Positions 48,243-56,411 of a stretch of 64,000 nt of DNA are shown here, piece after piece. The DNA is from MR-S7 sp000400995 (GTDB taxonomy: Bacteria > Pseudomonadota > Gammaproteobacteria > Burkholderiales > Burkholderiaceae_C), in contig NZ_CP152342.1 in assembly GCF_045291395.1 (NCBI RefSeq), positions 1-64,000 of the forward strand, given 5' to 3'. Each line of letters opens with the position of its first letter. The first letter of the stretch is position 1. The position numbers and the translations under genes are program-made. The notes beneath the pieces were generated by a model. That model was not told where the DNA came from. It did not search any database and saw only the letters and a list, made by a program, of their open reading frames with translations.

Positions 48243-49163
48243 ATGAAGATCACTTTTTGCTGTACCGATACCAAGGCCGAGCCCTGGCTGCAGGGCCTGG
48301 CGGCCGCGCTGCCGCGGGCGGACATCAGCGTCTGGCAGCCGGGTGCGCCGCAGGCGGACTACGCCGTGGTCTGGGCGCCGCCCCAGCAGTTCATCGACGA
48401 GCAGCCCGCCCTGCGCGCGCTGTGCAACATCGGCGCAGGGGTGGACGGGCTGCTGCGCCTGCGCCTGCCGCCGTCCATGCGCGTGGTGCGGCTCGACGAC
48501 GCGGGCATGGCGGTGCAGATGGCTGAATACGTGAGCCATGCGCTGATCCGCCATTTCCGCGAGCTGGACCAGTACGAGGCCCAGATGCGCGCTGGCCGCT
48601 GGGGCTATCTCAAGCCGCCGCGGCGCCAGGACTTCCCCGTGGGCGTGATGGGCCTGGGCGTGCTGGGCGAGCGCGTGGCGCGCACGGTGGCGCAGTTCGA
48701 CTTTCCCGTGCTCGGCTGGAGCCGCTCGCCCAAGGCCGTCGCGGGCGTGCGCACCTACAGCGGCGCCGAGGGCTTCAGCGAATTCCTGGCCGCCACGCGC
48801 GTGCTCGTCAACCTGCTGCCGCTCACGCCCGAGACGCAGGGCATCATGCGCCGCGACACGCTCGCGCGCCTGAAGCCTGGCGCCTACGTCATCAACGTGG
48901 CGCGCGGCGCACACCTGGTCGAGGAAGACCTGCTCGCGCTGATCGAGGAGGGCCACGTGGCGGGCGCCACGCTCGACGTGTTCCGCACCGAGCCGCTGCC
49001 GGCCGGCCACCCGTTCTGGAACCACCCGAAGATCACCATCACCCCCCATACCTCGGCGCGCACCCTGCGCGACGAGAGCATCGCGCAGATCGCCGGCAAG
49101 ATAGCGGCGATGGAGCGCGGCGAGGCCGTCGCGGGCGCCGTCGACACCGCGCGCGGCTATTGA
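48243..49163 (+). CDS. ghrA: Glyoxylate/hydroxypyruvate reductase A-like dehydrogenase
   Basis: This 306-residue D-2-hydroxyacid dehydrogenase has the NAD(P) motif VGVMGLGVLGERVARTV (about residues 134-150) and the catalytic Arg in INVARGAHLVEEDL. The Glu follows in VFRTEPLPAGHPFW and the His in ITPHTSA. GhrA-type enzymes reduce glyoxylate and hydroxypyruvate. It sits between the carboxylase and HMG-CoA lyase genes without an obvious step in the leucine pathway, so it could act on a related 2-oxoacid or be a passenger. Confidence 0.9.
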   Translation: MKITFCCTDTKAEPWLQGLAAALPRADISVWQPGAPQADYAVVWAPPQQFIDEQPALRALCNIGAGVDGLLRLRLPPSMRVVRLDDAGMAVQMAEYVSHALIRHFRELDQYEAQMRAGRWGYLKPPRRQDFPVGVMGLGVLGERVARTVAQFDFPVLGWSRSPKAVAGVRTYSGAEGFSEFLAATRVLVNLLPLTPETQGIMRRDTLARLKPGAYVINVARGAHLVEEDLLALIEEGHVAGATLDVFRTEPLPAGHPFWNHPKITITPHTSARTLRDESIAQIAGKIAAMERGEAVAGAVDTARGY

Positions 49164-49185
49164 CAACCCAGCCAGGAGACTCCCG

Positions 49186-50100
49186 ATGAACCCGAACATT
49201 CCCGCCCGCGTCAGGCTGATCGACGTCGGCCCGCGCGACGGACTGCAGAACGAAAAGACGCCCGTGCCGGCCGAGATCAAGATCGGCCTGGTGCACCGCC
49301 TGCAGGAGACAGGCCTCCAGGAGATCGAGGTCACGAGCTACGTGTCGCCCAAGTGGGTGCCGCAGATGGCCGACAACCACGAGGTGATGGCGGGCATGCA
49401 GCGCAAGCCGGGCGTGCGCTACTCGGTACTCACGCCCAACATGAAAGGCTTTGAGGCCGCGGTGTCCGACCGACCTGACGAGATCGTCGTCTTTGGCGCA
49501 GCCAGCGAGGCGTTCAGCCAGAAGAACATCAACTGCTCCATCGCTGAGAGCATCGAGCGCTTCGCGCCCGTGGTGGAAGCCGCGCGCGCGGCTGGCATCC
49601 GCGTGCGCGGCGCGATGAGCTGCACCGTGGGCTGCCCGTACGAGGGCGACGTCGCGCCCGCGCGCGTGGGCTACCTAGCCGGGCTGATGAAGGGCATCGG
49701 CGTGGAGCGCGTGGACGTGGCCGACACCATCGGCGTGGGCACGCCGCGCAAGGTGCAGGCGGCGTTCGAGGCCACGCTCGCGCATTTCGGCATCGACGAC
49801 GTCTCGGGCCACTTCCACGACACCTACGGCCAGGCGCTCTCCAACACGCTGGCCGCGCTGGAGCTGGGCGTGTGGAACTTCCAGTCCTCCATCGCCGGCC
49901 TAGGCGGCTGCCCCTACGCCAAGGGCGCCACGGGCAACGTGGCGACCGAAGACGTGGTCTACCTGCTGCACGGCATGGGCATCGAGACGGGCATCGACCT
50001 GGACAAGCTCGTCGACGCGGGGGCCTACATCAGCGGTTTCCTGGACCGCAAGCCCAACTCCCGGGTGGCCGTGGCGCTGCTGAACAAGCGGGCGGGCTGA
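49186..50100 (+). CDS. mvaB: Hydroxymethylglutaryl-CoA lyase
   Basis: This 304-residue TIM-barrel lyase cleaves HMG-CoA to acetyl-CoA and acetoacetate, the last step of leucine degradation. The N-terminal catalytic block DVGPRDGLQNEK, the metal-binding SGHFHDTYGQAL and the signature GLGGCPYAKGATGNVATEDVVYLLHG with active-site Cys-242 are all present. CAGGAG stands 8 bp upstream of the ATG. It closes the liu operon and would also serve mevalonate breakdown with the reductase at 28.7 kb. Confidence 0.95.
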   Translation: MNPNIPARVRLIDVGPRDGLQNEKTPVPAEIKIGLVHRLQETGLQEIEVTSYVSPKWVPQMADNHEVMAGMQRKPGVRYSVLTPNMKGFEAAVSDRPDEIVVFGAASEAFSQKNINCSIAESIERFAPVVEAARAAGIRVRGAMSCTVGCPYEGDVAPARVGYLAGLMKGIGVERVDVADTIGVGTPRKVQAAFEATLAHFGIDDVSGHFHDTYGQALSNTLAALELGVWNFQSSIAGLGGCPYAKGATGNVATEDVVYLLHGMGIETGIDLDKLVDAGAYISGFLDRKPNSRVAVALLNKRAG

Positions 50101-50103
50101 GCC

Positions 50104-50607
50104 ATGTTCGGAGCCGAACTGACAGCACTGCCCGAGGGCGTGCAGCGCGTGGCCGCGGCGCTCGCGGGCCGGGGCCATCCGCATGCGCCCGTCATGCTCG
50201 ACGATGCGGCGCGCACGGCCCAGCAGGCGGCCGATGCGCTGGGCATCGCCGTGGGCCAGATCGCCAAGAGCATCATCTTCCGCCGCAAGAGCGACGACGC
50301 GGCGGTGCTCGTCATCGCCTCGGGCGACCGGCGCGTGGACGAGAAGAAGGTCGATGCGCTCGTGGGCAAGACCGGCCGCGCCGACGCCGAGTTCGTCAAG
50401 GCCAAGACCGGCTTCACCATCGGCGGCGTCTCGCCCGTGGCCCATGCCACCGCGCCCGTCACGCTGATCGACCGCGAGCTGTTCCGTTTCGACGTGATCT
50501 GGGCCGCCGCGGGGCACCCGCACGGCGTGTTCCAGCTGCGCCCGCAGGACCTGGAGGCGCTCACTGGCGCGCCCGTGGCCGACGTGGTGCAGGCGCCTGC
50601 GGTATGA
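50104..50607 (+). CDS. YbaK/EbsC-family deacylase-like protein
   Basis: This 167-residue protein has the YbaK/ProX fold seen in trans-editing enzymes that clear mischarged aminoacyl-tRNA: the GQIAKSIIFRRKSDDAAVLVIASGDRRVDEKKV block with its conserved Lys and TGFTIGGVSPVAH. It starts 3 bp after mvaB. Related proteins deacylate Cys-tRNA-Pro or similar; this shorter group (YbaK-associated, PrdX-like) has uncertain specificity. Its stop overlaps the DUF1289 start (ATGA). Confidence 0.88.
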   Translation: MFGAELTALPEGVQRVAAALAGRGHPHAPVMLDDAARTAQQAADALGIAVGQIAKSIIFRRKSDDAAVLVIASGDRRVDEKKVDALVGKTGRADAEFVKAKTGFTIGGVSPVAHATAPVTLIDRELFRFDVIWAAAGHPHGVFQLRPQDLEALTGAPVADVVQAPAV

Positions 50608-50858
50608 GTGCTTCAAGTTTGATAGCTGCTCGCGCTTGTCAAATAAGCGCTGCAGGCCAATTCGGCATTGAATCCGAAGTGCCTTCGCCCTGCGTGTCCG
50701 TGTGCCGCATGACGCCGGACCGCAGCCACTGCGAAGGGTGCTTCCGTACGCTGGACGAGATCCGCGCCTGGTCCAAGGCCAGCGGCGCGGAGCGGCGCGT
50801 CATCTGGGCCGCGCTGCTGCGCCGCGCGGGCGTCACCCCACCCGAGGAACTGGCATGA
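50604..50858 (+). CDS. DUF1289-family small Cys-rich protein
   Basis: This 84-residue protein has the DUF1289 core PCVSVCRMTPDRSHCEGCFRTLDEIRAW (residues 31-58) with the CxxxC...CxxC set expected to bind metal, followed by a basic helix. Residues 4-23 or so come from a copy of the dispersed repeat lying in frame between the overlapping ATG and the domain; no other Met start exists before the core, so the repeat DNA is translated if the gene is. Function is unknown. It overlaps ybaK and the next gene by 4 bp on each side. Confidence 0.8.
   Translation: MSASSLIAARACQISAAGQFGIESEVPSPCVSVCRMTPDRSHCEGCFRTLDEIRAWSKASGAERRVIWAALLRRAGVTPPEELA
50612..50672 (+). repeat. Dispersed stem-loop repeat, copy G, in DUF1289 5' end
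   Basis: TTTGATAGCTGC, then CGCGCTTGTCAAATAAGCGCTG (stem GCGCTT/AAGCGC) and CAGGCCAATT reproduce the family order. It lies immediately after the ybaK stop and within the coding frame of the DUF1289 gene. Confidence 0.75.
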
Positions 50859-51508
50859 AGCACATCACGTTCTACCTGGACTTCGTCTCCCCTTACGCCT
50901 GGCTGGCCTTCGAGCGCCTGCCGCAGGTGCTGGAGGGCCTGAGCTACCACCTGCACTACCGCCCCGTGCTGCTGGGCGCGCTGCTGCAGCAGCACGGCAA
51001 CCCCGGCCCGGCGGGCATTCCCCCGAAGCGGGACTGGACCTACCGCCACGTGTCCTGGCTGGGCCATGCCCAGGGCTGCGGCCTGGACATGCCGGCGCGC
51101 CATCCGTTCAACCCGCTGCCGCTGCTGCGCCAGGCATTGGCCTGCAGCGACGACGGCACCGTGAACCGCTTCGTCGCCGGCACGGTGTTGCGCCATGTGT
51201 GGCTGGGCGGGCACGATGCCCTGGACCCCGCGCGCCTGGACGCCCTGGCCGGAGCGCTGGCCGAGCAACTGCGCCCCGACCCCGAGGGCACGGGCGCGCA
51301 GGCCAAGGCGCTCCTGCGTGCGAACACCGACGCCGCCACGGCGCACGGCGTGTTCGGCGTTCCGGCCTACGAGGTCGACGGACGGCTGTTCTGGGGGCTG
51401 GACGGCCTGCCCATGCTGCGCGCCTATCTGGATGGAGACAGCTGGTTCGATGGCCCCGCCTGGGATGCCGTGCCGCGCGTGCCCTCTGGCCTGCCCGCCA
51501 AGGGCTGA
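50855..51508 (+). CDS. DsbA-family 2-hydroxychromene-2-carboxylate isomerase-like protein
   Basis: This 217-residue protein has a kappa-class GST/DsbA fold: FYLDFVSPYAWLAFERLP at the N-terminus (Ser in place of the DsbA Cys pair), a helical insertion, and GVFGVPAYEVDGRLFWGLDGLPMLRAYL with the cis-Pro. NahD-type isomerases of this family use glutathione on aromatic intermediates, but many members are of unknown role. The ATG overlaps the DUF1289 stop (ATGA), making it the last gene of this run. Confidence 0.87.
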   Translation: MKHITFYLDFVSPYAWLAFERLPQVLEGLSYHLHYRPVLLGALLQQHGNPGPAGIPPKRDWTYRHVSWLGHAQGCGLDMPARHPFNPLPLLRQALACSDDGTVNRFVAGTVLRHVWLGGHDALDPARLDALAGALAEQLRPDPEGTGAQAKALLRANTDAATAHGVFGVPAYEVDGRLFWGLDGLPMLRAYLDGDSWFDGPAWDAVPRVPSGLPAKG

Positions 51509-51890
51509 ACGCCCCGCTTGCCCGGGCCTGCCGGTACGGGGGAGGGATGCTTACAACGCCTTGTCAGGAATCAAGGGTTTGTCCTAGCAAGGGCAAACCC
51601 TGCGTCAAAACACCGGGTTAACCCTGAACTTCTCCCCAGGCCGAAGCGGTGCGGCACCGCCGTGGGCCCCGGATTCTCACATCAAGAAACGGAATGCGAG
51701 GGTTGCACCTGAGTTTGTCAGGCATGCGTAAGCGGCCCGCTCCGCAGGCCCGCGGCGCATGTCAGCTTTCGGTCAGACGGCGATCGGATATTGCGCAGCA
51801 GGCACCGCAGAAGTGCTTACAGGCCCTTTGGTTTTCGCGCATTTTTCCGCGCATCCGATTTCCCATCCCAACAAGCAGGAGACAGCACAC
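51509..51890 (+). other. Intergenic region upstream of MHS transporter
   Basis: These 382 bp hold no convincing gene. Visible structures are AGGGTTTG (51574-51581) with CAAACCCT (51594-51601), the palindrome GGGTTAACCC (51615-51624) and GCGGTG/CACCGC around 51645-51660. The first two share the GGGTT half-motif and could be a regulator site or an attenuator of the transporter gene. AGCAGGAGAC at 51874-51883 is its ribosome site. Confidence 0.4.
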
Positions 51891-53561
51891 ATGGCTACCA
51901 GCACTGCACACCGGCCCATGTCGCCGGAAGAAAAGAAGGTGATCTTCGCGTCATCGCTCGGCACCGTTTTCGAGTGGTATGACTTCTATCTCTACGGCTC
52001 GCTCGCGGCCATCATCGCCAAGCAGTTCTTCAGCGGCCTGGACGCCGGCGCCGCGTTCATCTTCGCGTTGCTGGCCTTCGCCGCGGGCTTCCTGGTGCGT
52101 CCCTTCGGCGCGCTGGTGTTCGGCCGCCTGGGCGACATGATCGGCCGCAAGTACACCTTCCTGGTCACCATCCTGATCATGGGCGTGTCGACCTTCATCG
52201 TCGGTATCCTGCCCAACTACGCCAGCATCGGCGTGGCCGCTCCCGTGATCCTGATCGCGCTGCGCATGCTGCAGGGCTTGGCGCTCGGCGGCGAGTACGG
52301 CGGCGCGGCCACCTACGTGGCCGAGCACGCGCCGCACGGCCGCCGCGGTGCCTACACCTCCTGGATCCAGACCACCGCCACGCTGGGCCTGTTCCTGTCG
52401 CTGCTGGTGATCCTGGGCACCCGCACCGCGCTGGGCGAGGCAGTGTTCAACGACTGGGGCTGGCGCATCCCGTTCCTGGTGTCCATCCTGCTGCTGGGCA
52501 TCTCGGTGTGGATCCGCCTGTCGCTGTCGGAGTCGCCCGCCTTCCAGAAGATGAAGGCCGAGGGCAAGACCTCCAAGGCGCCGCTGGCCGAATCCTTCGG
52601 CCAGTGGAAGAACCTCAAGATCGTGATCCTGGCGCTGATCGGCCTGACCGCCGGCCAGGCCGTCGTGTGGTACACGGGCCAGTTCTACGCGCTGTTCTTC
52701 CTCACGCAGCAGCTCAAGGTGGATGCCGTCACGGCCAACCTGCTGATCGCCGCCGCGCTGCTGATCGGCACGCCGTTCTTCGTGATCTTCGGTACGCTGT
52801 CCGACAAGATCGGCCGCAAGCCCATCATCATGCTGGGCTGCGTGCTGGCCGTGCTGACCTACTTCCCCGTGTTCAAGGCCCTCACCGGCGCCGCCAACCC
52901 CGACCTCGCCAACGCCCAGGCCACCGCCGGCGTGGTGGTGACGGCCGATCCCGCCACCTGCTCGTTCCAGGGCAACCCCGTGGCGCGCGAGATCGACTTC
53001 AAGAGCTCCTGCGACATCGCCAAGCGCTACCTGGTGCAGAACTCGGTCAGCTATGAGAACGCCGCCGGCCCCGCCGGCAGCCCGGCCGTCGTGAAGATCG
53101 GCGACAAGACCGTCACCGCGCCCACCGGCAACGTGGTCAACCACAAGTTCGACGAGGAAAGCACCAAGGCCATCGCCGCCTTCAAGAAGGAAATGAGCGA
53201 CGACCTGAAGGCCGCCGGCTACCCCGCCAAGGCCGACCCCGCCAAGATGAACAAGATCATGATGCTGGTCATCCTGACCTACCTCGTGATCCTGGTGACC
53301 ATGGTGTACGGCCCCATCGCCGCGATGCTGGTGGAACTGTTCCCCACGCGCATCCGTTACACCTCCATGAGCCTGCCCTACCACATCGGCAACGGCTGGT
53401 TCGGCGGCCTGCTGCCCACCACCTCGTTCGCCATCGTGGCCTCCACCGGCAACATGTACAACGGCCTGTGGTACCCCATCGTCATCGCCGGCATGACCGC
53501 GGTGATTGGCACGCTGTTCATCCGCGAAACCAAGGACGTGGACATCTACGCCGACGACTGA
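51891..53561 (+). CDS. MHS-family (ProP/KgtP-like) MFS transporter with large periplasmic insertion
   Basis: This 556-residue, 12-helix symporter has the MHS start SSLGTVFEWYDFYLYGSLA, the loop 2-3 motif GRLGDMIGRKYTF and LQGLALGGEYGGAATYVAEHAP. It likely imports an organic acid or zwitterion with protons. Between helix 9 (ending FPVFKALTG, about 333) and helix 10 (from MMLVILTYLV, about 455) there is an insertion of roughly 120 residues, with Cys-357 and Cys-374. By topology it is periplasmic. The ATG at 51891 follows AGGAG; it is monocistronic. Confidence 0.9.
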   Translation: MATSTAHRPMSPEEKKVIFASSLGTVFEWYDFYLYGSLAAIIAKQFFSGLDAGAAFIFALLAFAAGFLVRPFGALVFGRLGDMIGRKYTFLVTILIMGVSTFIVGILPNYASIGVAAPVILIALRMLQGLALGGEYGGAATYVAEHAPHGRRGAYTSWIQTTATLGLFLSLLVILGTRTALGEAVFNDWGWRIPFLVSILLLGISVWIRLSLSESPAFQKMKAEGKTSKAPLAESFGQWKNLKIVILALIGLTAGQAVVWYTGQFYALFFLTQQLKVDAVTANLLIAAALLIGTPFFVIFGTLSDKIGRKPIIMLGCVLAVLTYFPVFKALTGAANPDLANAQATAGVVVTADPATCSFQGNPVAREIDFKSSCDIAKRYLVQNSVSYENAAGPAGSPAVVKIGDKTVTAPTGNVVNHKFDEESTKAIAAFKKEMSDDLKAAGYPAKADPAKMNKIMMLVILTYLVILVTMVYGPIAAMLVELFPTRIRYTSMSLPYHIGNGWFGGLLPTTSFAIVASTGNMYNGLWYPIVIAGMTAVIGTLFIRETKDVDIYADD

Positions 53562-53610
53562 AGCCCTGCGGCTTCTGCCTCCCTGTCCGGGCCTGCAAGC
53601 CCGGGCCGTT

Positions 53611-53647
53611 GCCGCCACACCTTCCATCGAATGGAAAGTGTGGCGGC
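53611..53647 (+). terminator. Long hairpin after the MHS transporter gene
   Basis: GCCGCCACAC (53611-53620) pairs perfectly with GTGTGGCGGC (53638-53647), and the interior TTCCAT/ATGGAA pairs too, giving about 16 bp. It is followed by AAAACG rather than a T-run, so it may stop transcription with Rho or stabilise the mRNA end instead of acting as a simple intrinsic terminator. Confidence 0.55.
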
Positions 53648-53804
53648 AAAACGTCAGGGGGATTCCGAAAGTGACAATCGTGTGTCTTAACCAGATCGTT
53701 ACACCTAGAATTTGAGTTCGTAGTCGCACAAGGGCTCACCGGCCAAACGCAGGCGGCGGACTGTGCCTACCCACCCGATGGACACAAGCATTCAAGGAAA
53801 TCAC

Positions 53805-54836
53805 ATGCAAAAACCAAGTCGTTTGCTGCTCGCAACCCTGGCTCTGCTGGGCACCTCCGCTGTCTTCGCACAAAGCAGCGTGACTCTCTACGGCCGCGTG
53901 AACACCACCGTTGAGCACCAGAAGGACGGCGACGTCTCCAAGACCGGCCTGTTCAACAACAGCTCCCGCTGGGGCATCCGTGGCACGGAAGACTTGGGTG
54001 GCGGCCTGAAGGCCGGCTTCGTGCTGGAAAGCGGCTTCAATTCCGACGATGGTTCGGGTTCCGGCTGGACCCACCCCACCACCGGCATGACCTTCGCCCG
54101 CCAGAGCGAAGTGAACCTGTCGGGCGGCTTCGGCATGATCCGCCTGGGCAACTTCACCCCCGAGTCGTACTACGCCACGGCCGATTACGTGAGCATGCAC
54201 AACCATGACACGGGTTCTTCCTCCGACGCTCTGTACTACGACCCCGTGTGGTTCGGCGGCATGAGCACGCGTAACAAGGTCGGCTACCGTACTCCCAGCC
54301 TCGGCGGGCTGACCGTCGATGCTGCGGTTTCGCTGCATGAAAGAACCGTCGACGTGGTGAACGGCGTGTCGACGCCTCTTCCCCAGAAGAATGGGTTTGA
54401 CTTGGCCGCCAACTACAACGTTGGCGCCCTGCACCTGGGTGCCGGCTATAGCGCGGTCAACAGCAACAACCAATTCGGCCTGCGCGCCCTGTACACCTTC
54501 GGCCAATTTACGGTCGGCGGCTACTACCAGCGCAACAAGGACGACAACCAGTTCGTGGCTGGCGGCGCAGGCACCCGCAACAATTTCCGCCTTTCGGGTA
54601 TGTACGCTCTGGGCGCATCCGAATTCCACGTGAACGTGGGCCGCGCCGGCAAGTGGAGCAGGCTCGGTTCCGATACGGACGCAACGCAGTGGACCCTGGG
54701 CTACAACTACAACCTGAGCAAGCGCACCAAGCTGTACGGCTACTACACCCGCGTGAACAACGGCACGTTTGCCTACAAGGGCACTGCCGACCAGGACTTC
54801 AGCTCCATCGCCCTGGGCATGCGCCACAACTTCTGA
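53805..54836 (+). CDS. OmpC-type outer-membrane porin
   Basis: This 343-residue porin has a Sec signal (MQKPSRLLLATLALLGTSAVFAQ) and the betaproteobacterial porin start SSVTLYGRVNTTVEH. The constriction-loop region contains RLGNFTPESYYA, and the protein ends on a terminal Phe (GMRHNF) as required by the Bam machinery. The ATG at 53805 follows AAGGAAA. A -10-like TAGAAT at 53706-53711 is followed by TTGAGTTCG, resembling the rrn P1 region; the -35 is weak. Codons are less extreme in GC than in neighbours, as in highly expressed genes. A strong terminator follows. Confidence 0.93.
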   Translation: MQKPSRLLLATLALLGTSAVFAQSSVTLYGRVNTTVEHQKDGDVSKTGLFNNSSRWGIRGTEDLGGGLKAGFVLESGFNSDDGSGSGWTHPTTGMTFARQSEVNLSGGFGMIRLGNFTPESYYATADYVSMHNHDTGSSSDALYYDPVWFGGMSTRNKVGYRTPSLGGLTVDAAVSLHERTVDVVNGVSTPLPQKNGFDLAANYNVGALHLGAGYSAVNSNNQFGLRALYTFGQFTVGGYYQRNKDDNQFVAGGAGTRNNFRLSGMYALGASEFHVNVGRAGKWSRLGSDTDATQWTLGYNYNLSKRTKLYGYYTRVNNGTFAYKGTADQDFSSIALGMRHNF

Positions 54837-54902
54837 TGGCGCGGCAGCGTAAGCTGCCTGCAATCCAAGCCTGATCCAATGTGGTGGGGCTTGAGCCACA
54901 AC

Positions 54903-54933
54903 AGGCCTCACACCTTCCGTGTGAGGCCTTTTT
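54903..54933 (+). terminator. Porin gene terminator
   Basis: AGGCCTCACAC-CTTCC-GTGTGAGGCCT (perfect 11-bp stem, 5-base loop) followed by TTTT, 67 bp after the porin stop. A classical intrinsic terminator. Confidence 0.92.
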
Positions 54934-54979
54934 CATTGGCGGCCTTGTGTTTCGACAATACTTTGATCAGGAGATGAGC

Positions 54980-55141
54980 ATGTGGAAGATCGTGGTGGGA
55001 TTCGTGGTGTTCGCGGCGATTGCGTTGTTCGTGATCATGAAGGCCGGCGACCAGGTGGACATGAGCGGGGAAAAGCACGGCGTGGATGCCGTGCATGCGC
55101 CCGAGCCCGCAGCGGCACCTGCGTCCGGCGCCTCGCAGTAA
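54980..55141 (+). CDS. Small membrane-anchored protein
   Basis: This 53-residue protein has one N-terminal membrane helix (WKIVVGFVVFAAIALFVIMKAG) and a short hydrophilic tail with GDQVDMSGEKHG and an Ala/Pro-rich end. CAGGAG ends 6 bases before ATG 54980, making it better than the ATG at 54974, which abuts the ribosome site. It stands between two terminators, so it is expressed alone. No function is recognised; similar small proteins exist in related Comamonadaceae as far as I recall. Confidence 0.65.
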   Translation: MWKIVVGFVVFAAIALFVIMKAGDQVDMSGEKHGVDAVHAPEPAAAPASGASQ

Positions 55142-55165
55142 GCGCGCCAAGCGCCATTCCCATGG

Positions 55166-55202
55166 AAAAGCCCGCGAGAGCACCGCTTTCGCGGGCTTTT
55201 TG
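55166..55202. terminator. Bidirectional terminator
   Basis: AAAAGCCCGCGA pairs with TCGCGGGCTTTT around an 11-base loop, with T-runs on both strands. It can end the small-protein transcript (+) and the binding-protein transcript from 55.2-57.5 kb (-). Confidence 0.9.
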
Positions 55203-55219
55203 CTTGGCGGGCCGCCGCT

Positions 55220-56350
55220 TCAGCGCTGGAAACGGCCGTCCGTGCTGATGATGGACAGGTCGGCGAAGTCCAGGCCCGTGTGGTCCGTGCTGCTGTAGGA
55301 CAGTTCCAGGCCTCCCACGTCGAACTTGCTCAGGCCTTCCAGCGCGGCGTGCAGGCGCACACGGTCGGGCCGGGGGCCCGCGCGGCGCAGGCCTTCCACC
55401 AGTACCTTGGCGTTGACGAAGCCTTCGACCATGGCGGGCGTGAGTTCCTTCAGGCCACGGGCCTTGGCCAGGCCCTGGGCTTCCTTGATCACCGGATAGT
55501 TCAGCGAGCGCTCCGACGGGAACACCTGCGTCACCACCACGCCCCGGGCCTGCTCGCCGAGCGCCTTCACGAAGCCTCCGGAGGCGTTGTTGGACAGCGT
55601 GAGGATCTGCCCGCCGACCCCCGCGGCGCGCAGCGCCTGGATGCCGCTCACCACGGCCGCGCCCGTGCCGATGAAGATCACGGCCTGGGGTTCGCGGCTG
55701 CGTACCCGCGGCGCGATGGCGGAGAAGTCGGGCTTGGCGCGGTCGAACTTCTCCACGAACAGCGCCTTGAGCTGGTTGGCCTGGAAGCCCTTCTGCGCGC
55801 CGGCCAGCCCGTCCTCGCCGAAGGTGTCGTCCACGTGGACCACGCCGATGTGCTGCACGCCCAGCAGCGCCAAGTGGGCGATGGCCTTTTCCACTTCGCG
55901 CTGGTAGGGCGCGCGGATGTTGAAGACGTTCCGGGGCACGGGCTGGTGCAGCACCATGGCGCCGGTGGAGGGGCCCACGAGCGGCACCCCATGCTTGTCC
56001 AGCAGCGGGATAATGCCCTGCGTATGCGGCGTGCCGCGCGTCATGAAGAGGGCCAGCACGCCCTTGTCCTCGATGAGCGTCCGGGCGTTCTCCAGCGTGA
56101 GCTGGGGGTCGAACTTGTCGTCCAGCGCGAGGAGCTCGATCTTCTGCCCCTGCACGCCGCCGGTGGCGTTCACGTGGTCGAGGTACAGCGACGCGCCCAG
56201 CATCGATTCCTTGACCGTGATGGCGGCGGAGCCGGTGATGCCTACGGTCTGCCCCACGAGGAGCTGGGCCTGCGCCCCGGGCAGCGCCGCCGCAGCGATG
56301 CCGAACGCCAGGGCGCAGCGGGCGCCCCATGTCTTCCAAAGTGCTTTCAT
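55220..56350 (-). CDS. Branched-chain-type ABC binding protein, tandem paralogue A
   Basis: This 376-residue periplasmic protein has a signal peptide ending PGAQAQ (about residue 29) and a Peripla_BP_6 fold: LLVGQTVGITGSAAITVKESMLGASLYLDHVNATGGVQGQKIELLALDDKFDP. It is clearly homologous to the next gene over its whole length (shared LVEGLRRAGP-P, TDHTGLDFADLSII-TDG). No permease or ATPase is adjacent, so it is an orphan binding protein or a sensor partner. The 61-bp gap to paralogue B suggests one operon read from B to A. Confidence 0.9.
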   Translation of the reverse strand: MKALWKTWGARCALAFGIAAAALPGAQAQLLVGQTVGITGSAAITVKESMLGASLYLDHVNATGGVQGQKIELLALDDKFDPQLTLENARTLIEDKGVLALFMTRGTPHTQGIIPLLDKHGVPLVGPSTGAMVLHQPVPRNVFNIRAPYQREVEKAIAHLALLGVQHIGVVHVDDTFGEDGLAGAQKGFQANQLKALFVEKFDRAKPDFSAIAPRVRSREPQAVIFIGTGAAVVSGIQALRAAGVGGQILTLSNNASGGFVKALGEQARGVVVTQVFPSERSLNYPVIKEAQGLAKARGLKELTPAMVEGFVNAKVLVEGLRRAGPRPDRVRLHAALEGLSKFDVGGLELSYSSTDHTGLDFADLSIISTDGRFQR

Positions 56351-56411
56351 GCCTCGCCTCCAGTCCGCACCCCGGCGGTGTGCTGGAGTGTACGGTGGAG
56401 GCGCGGGCGCG

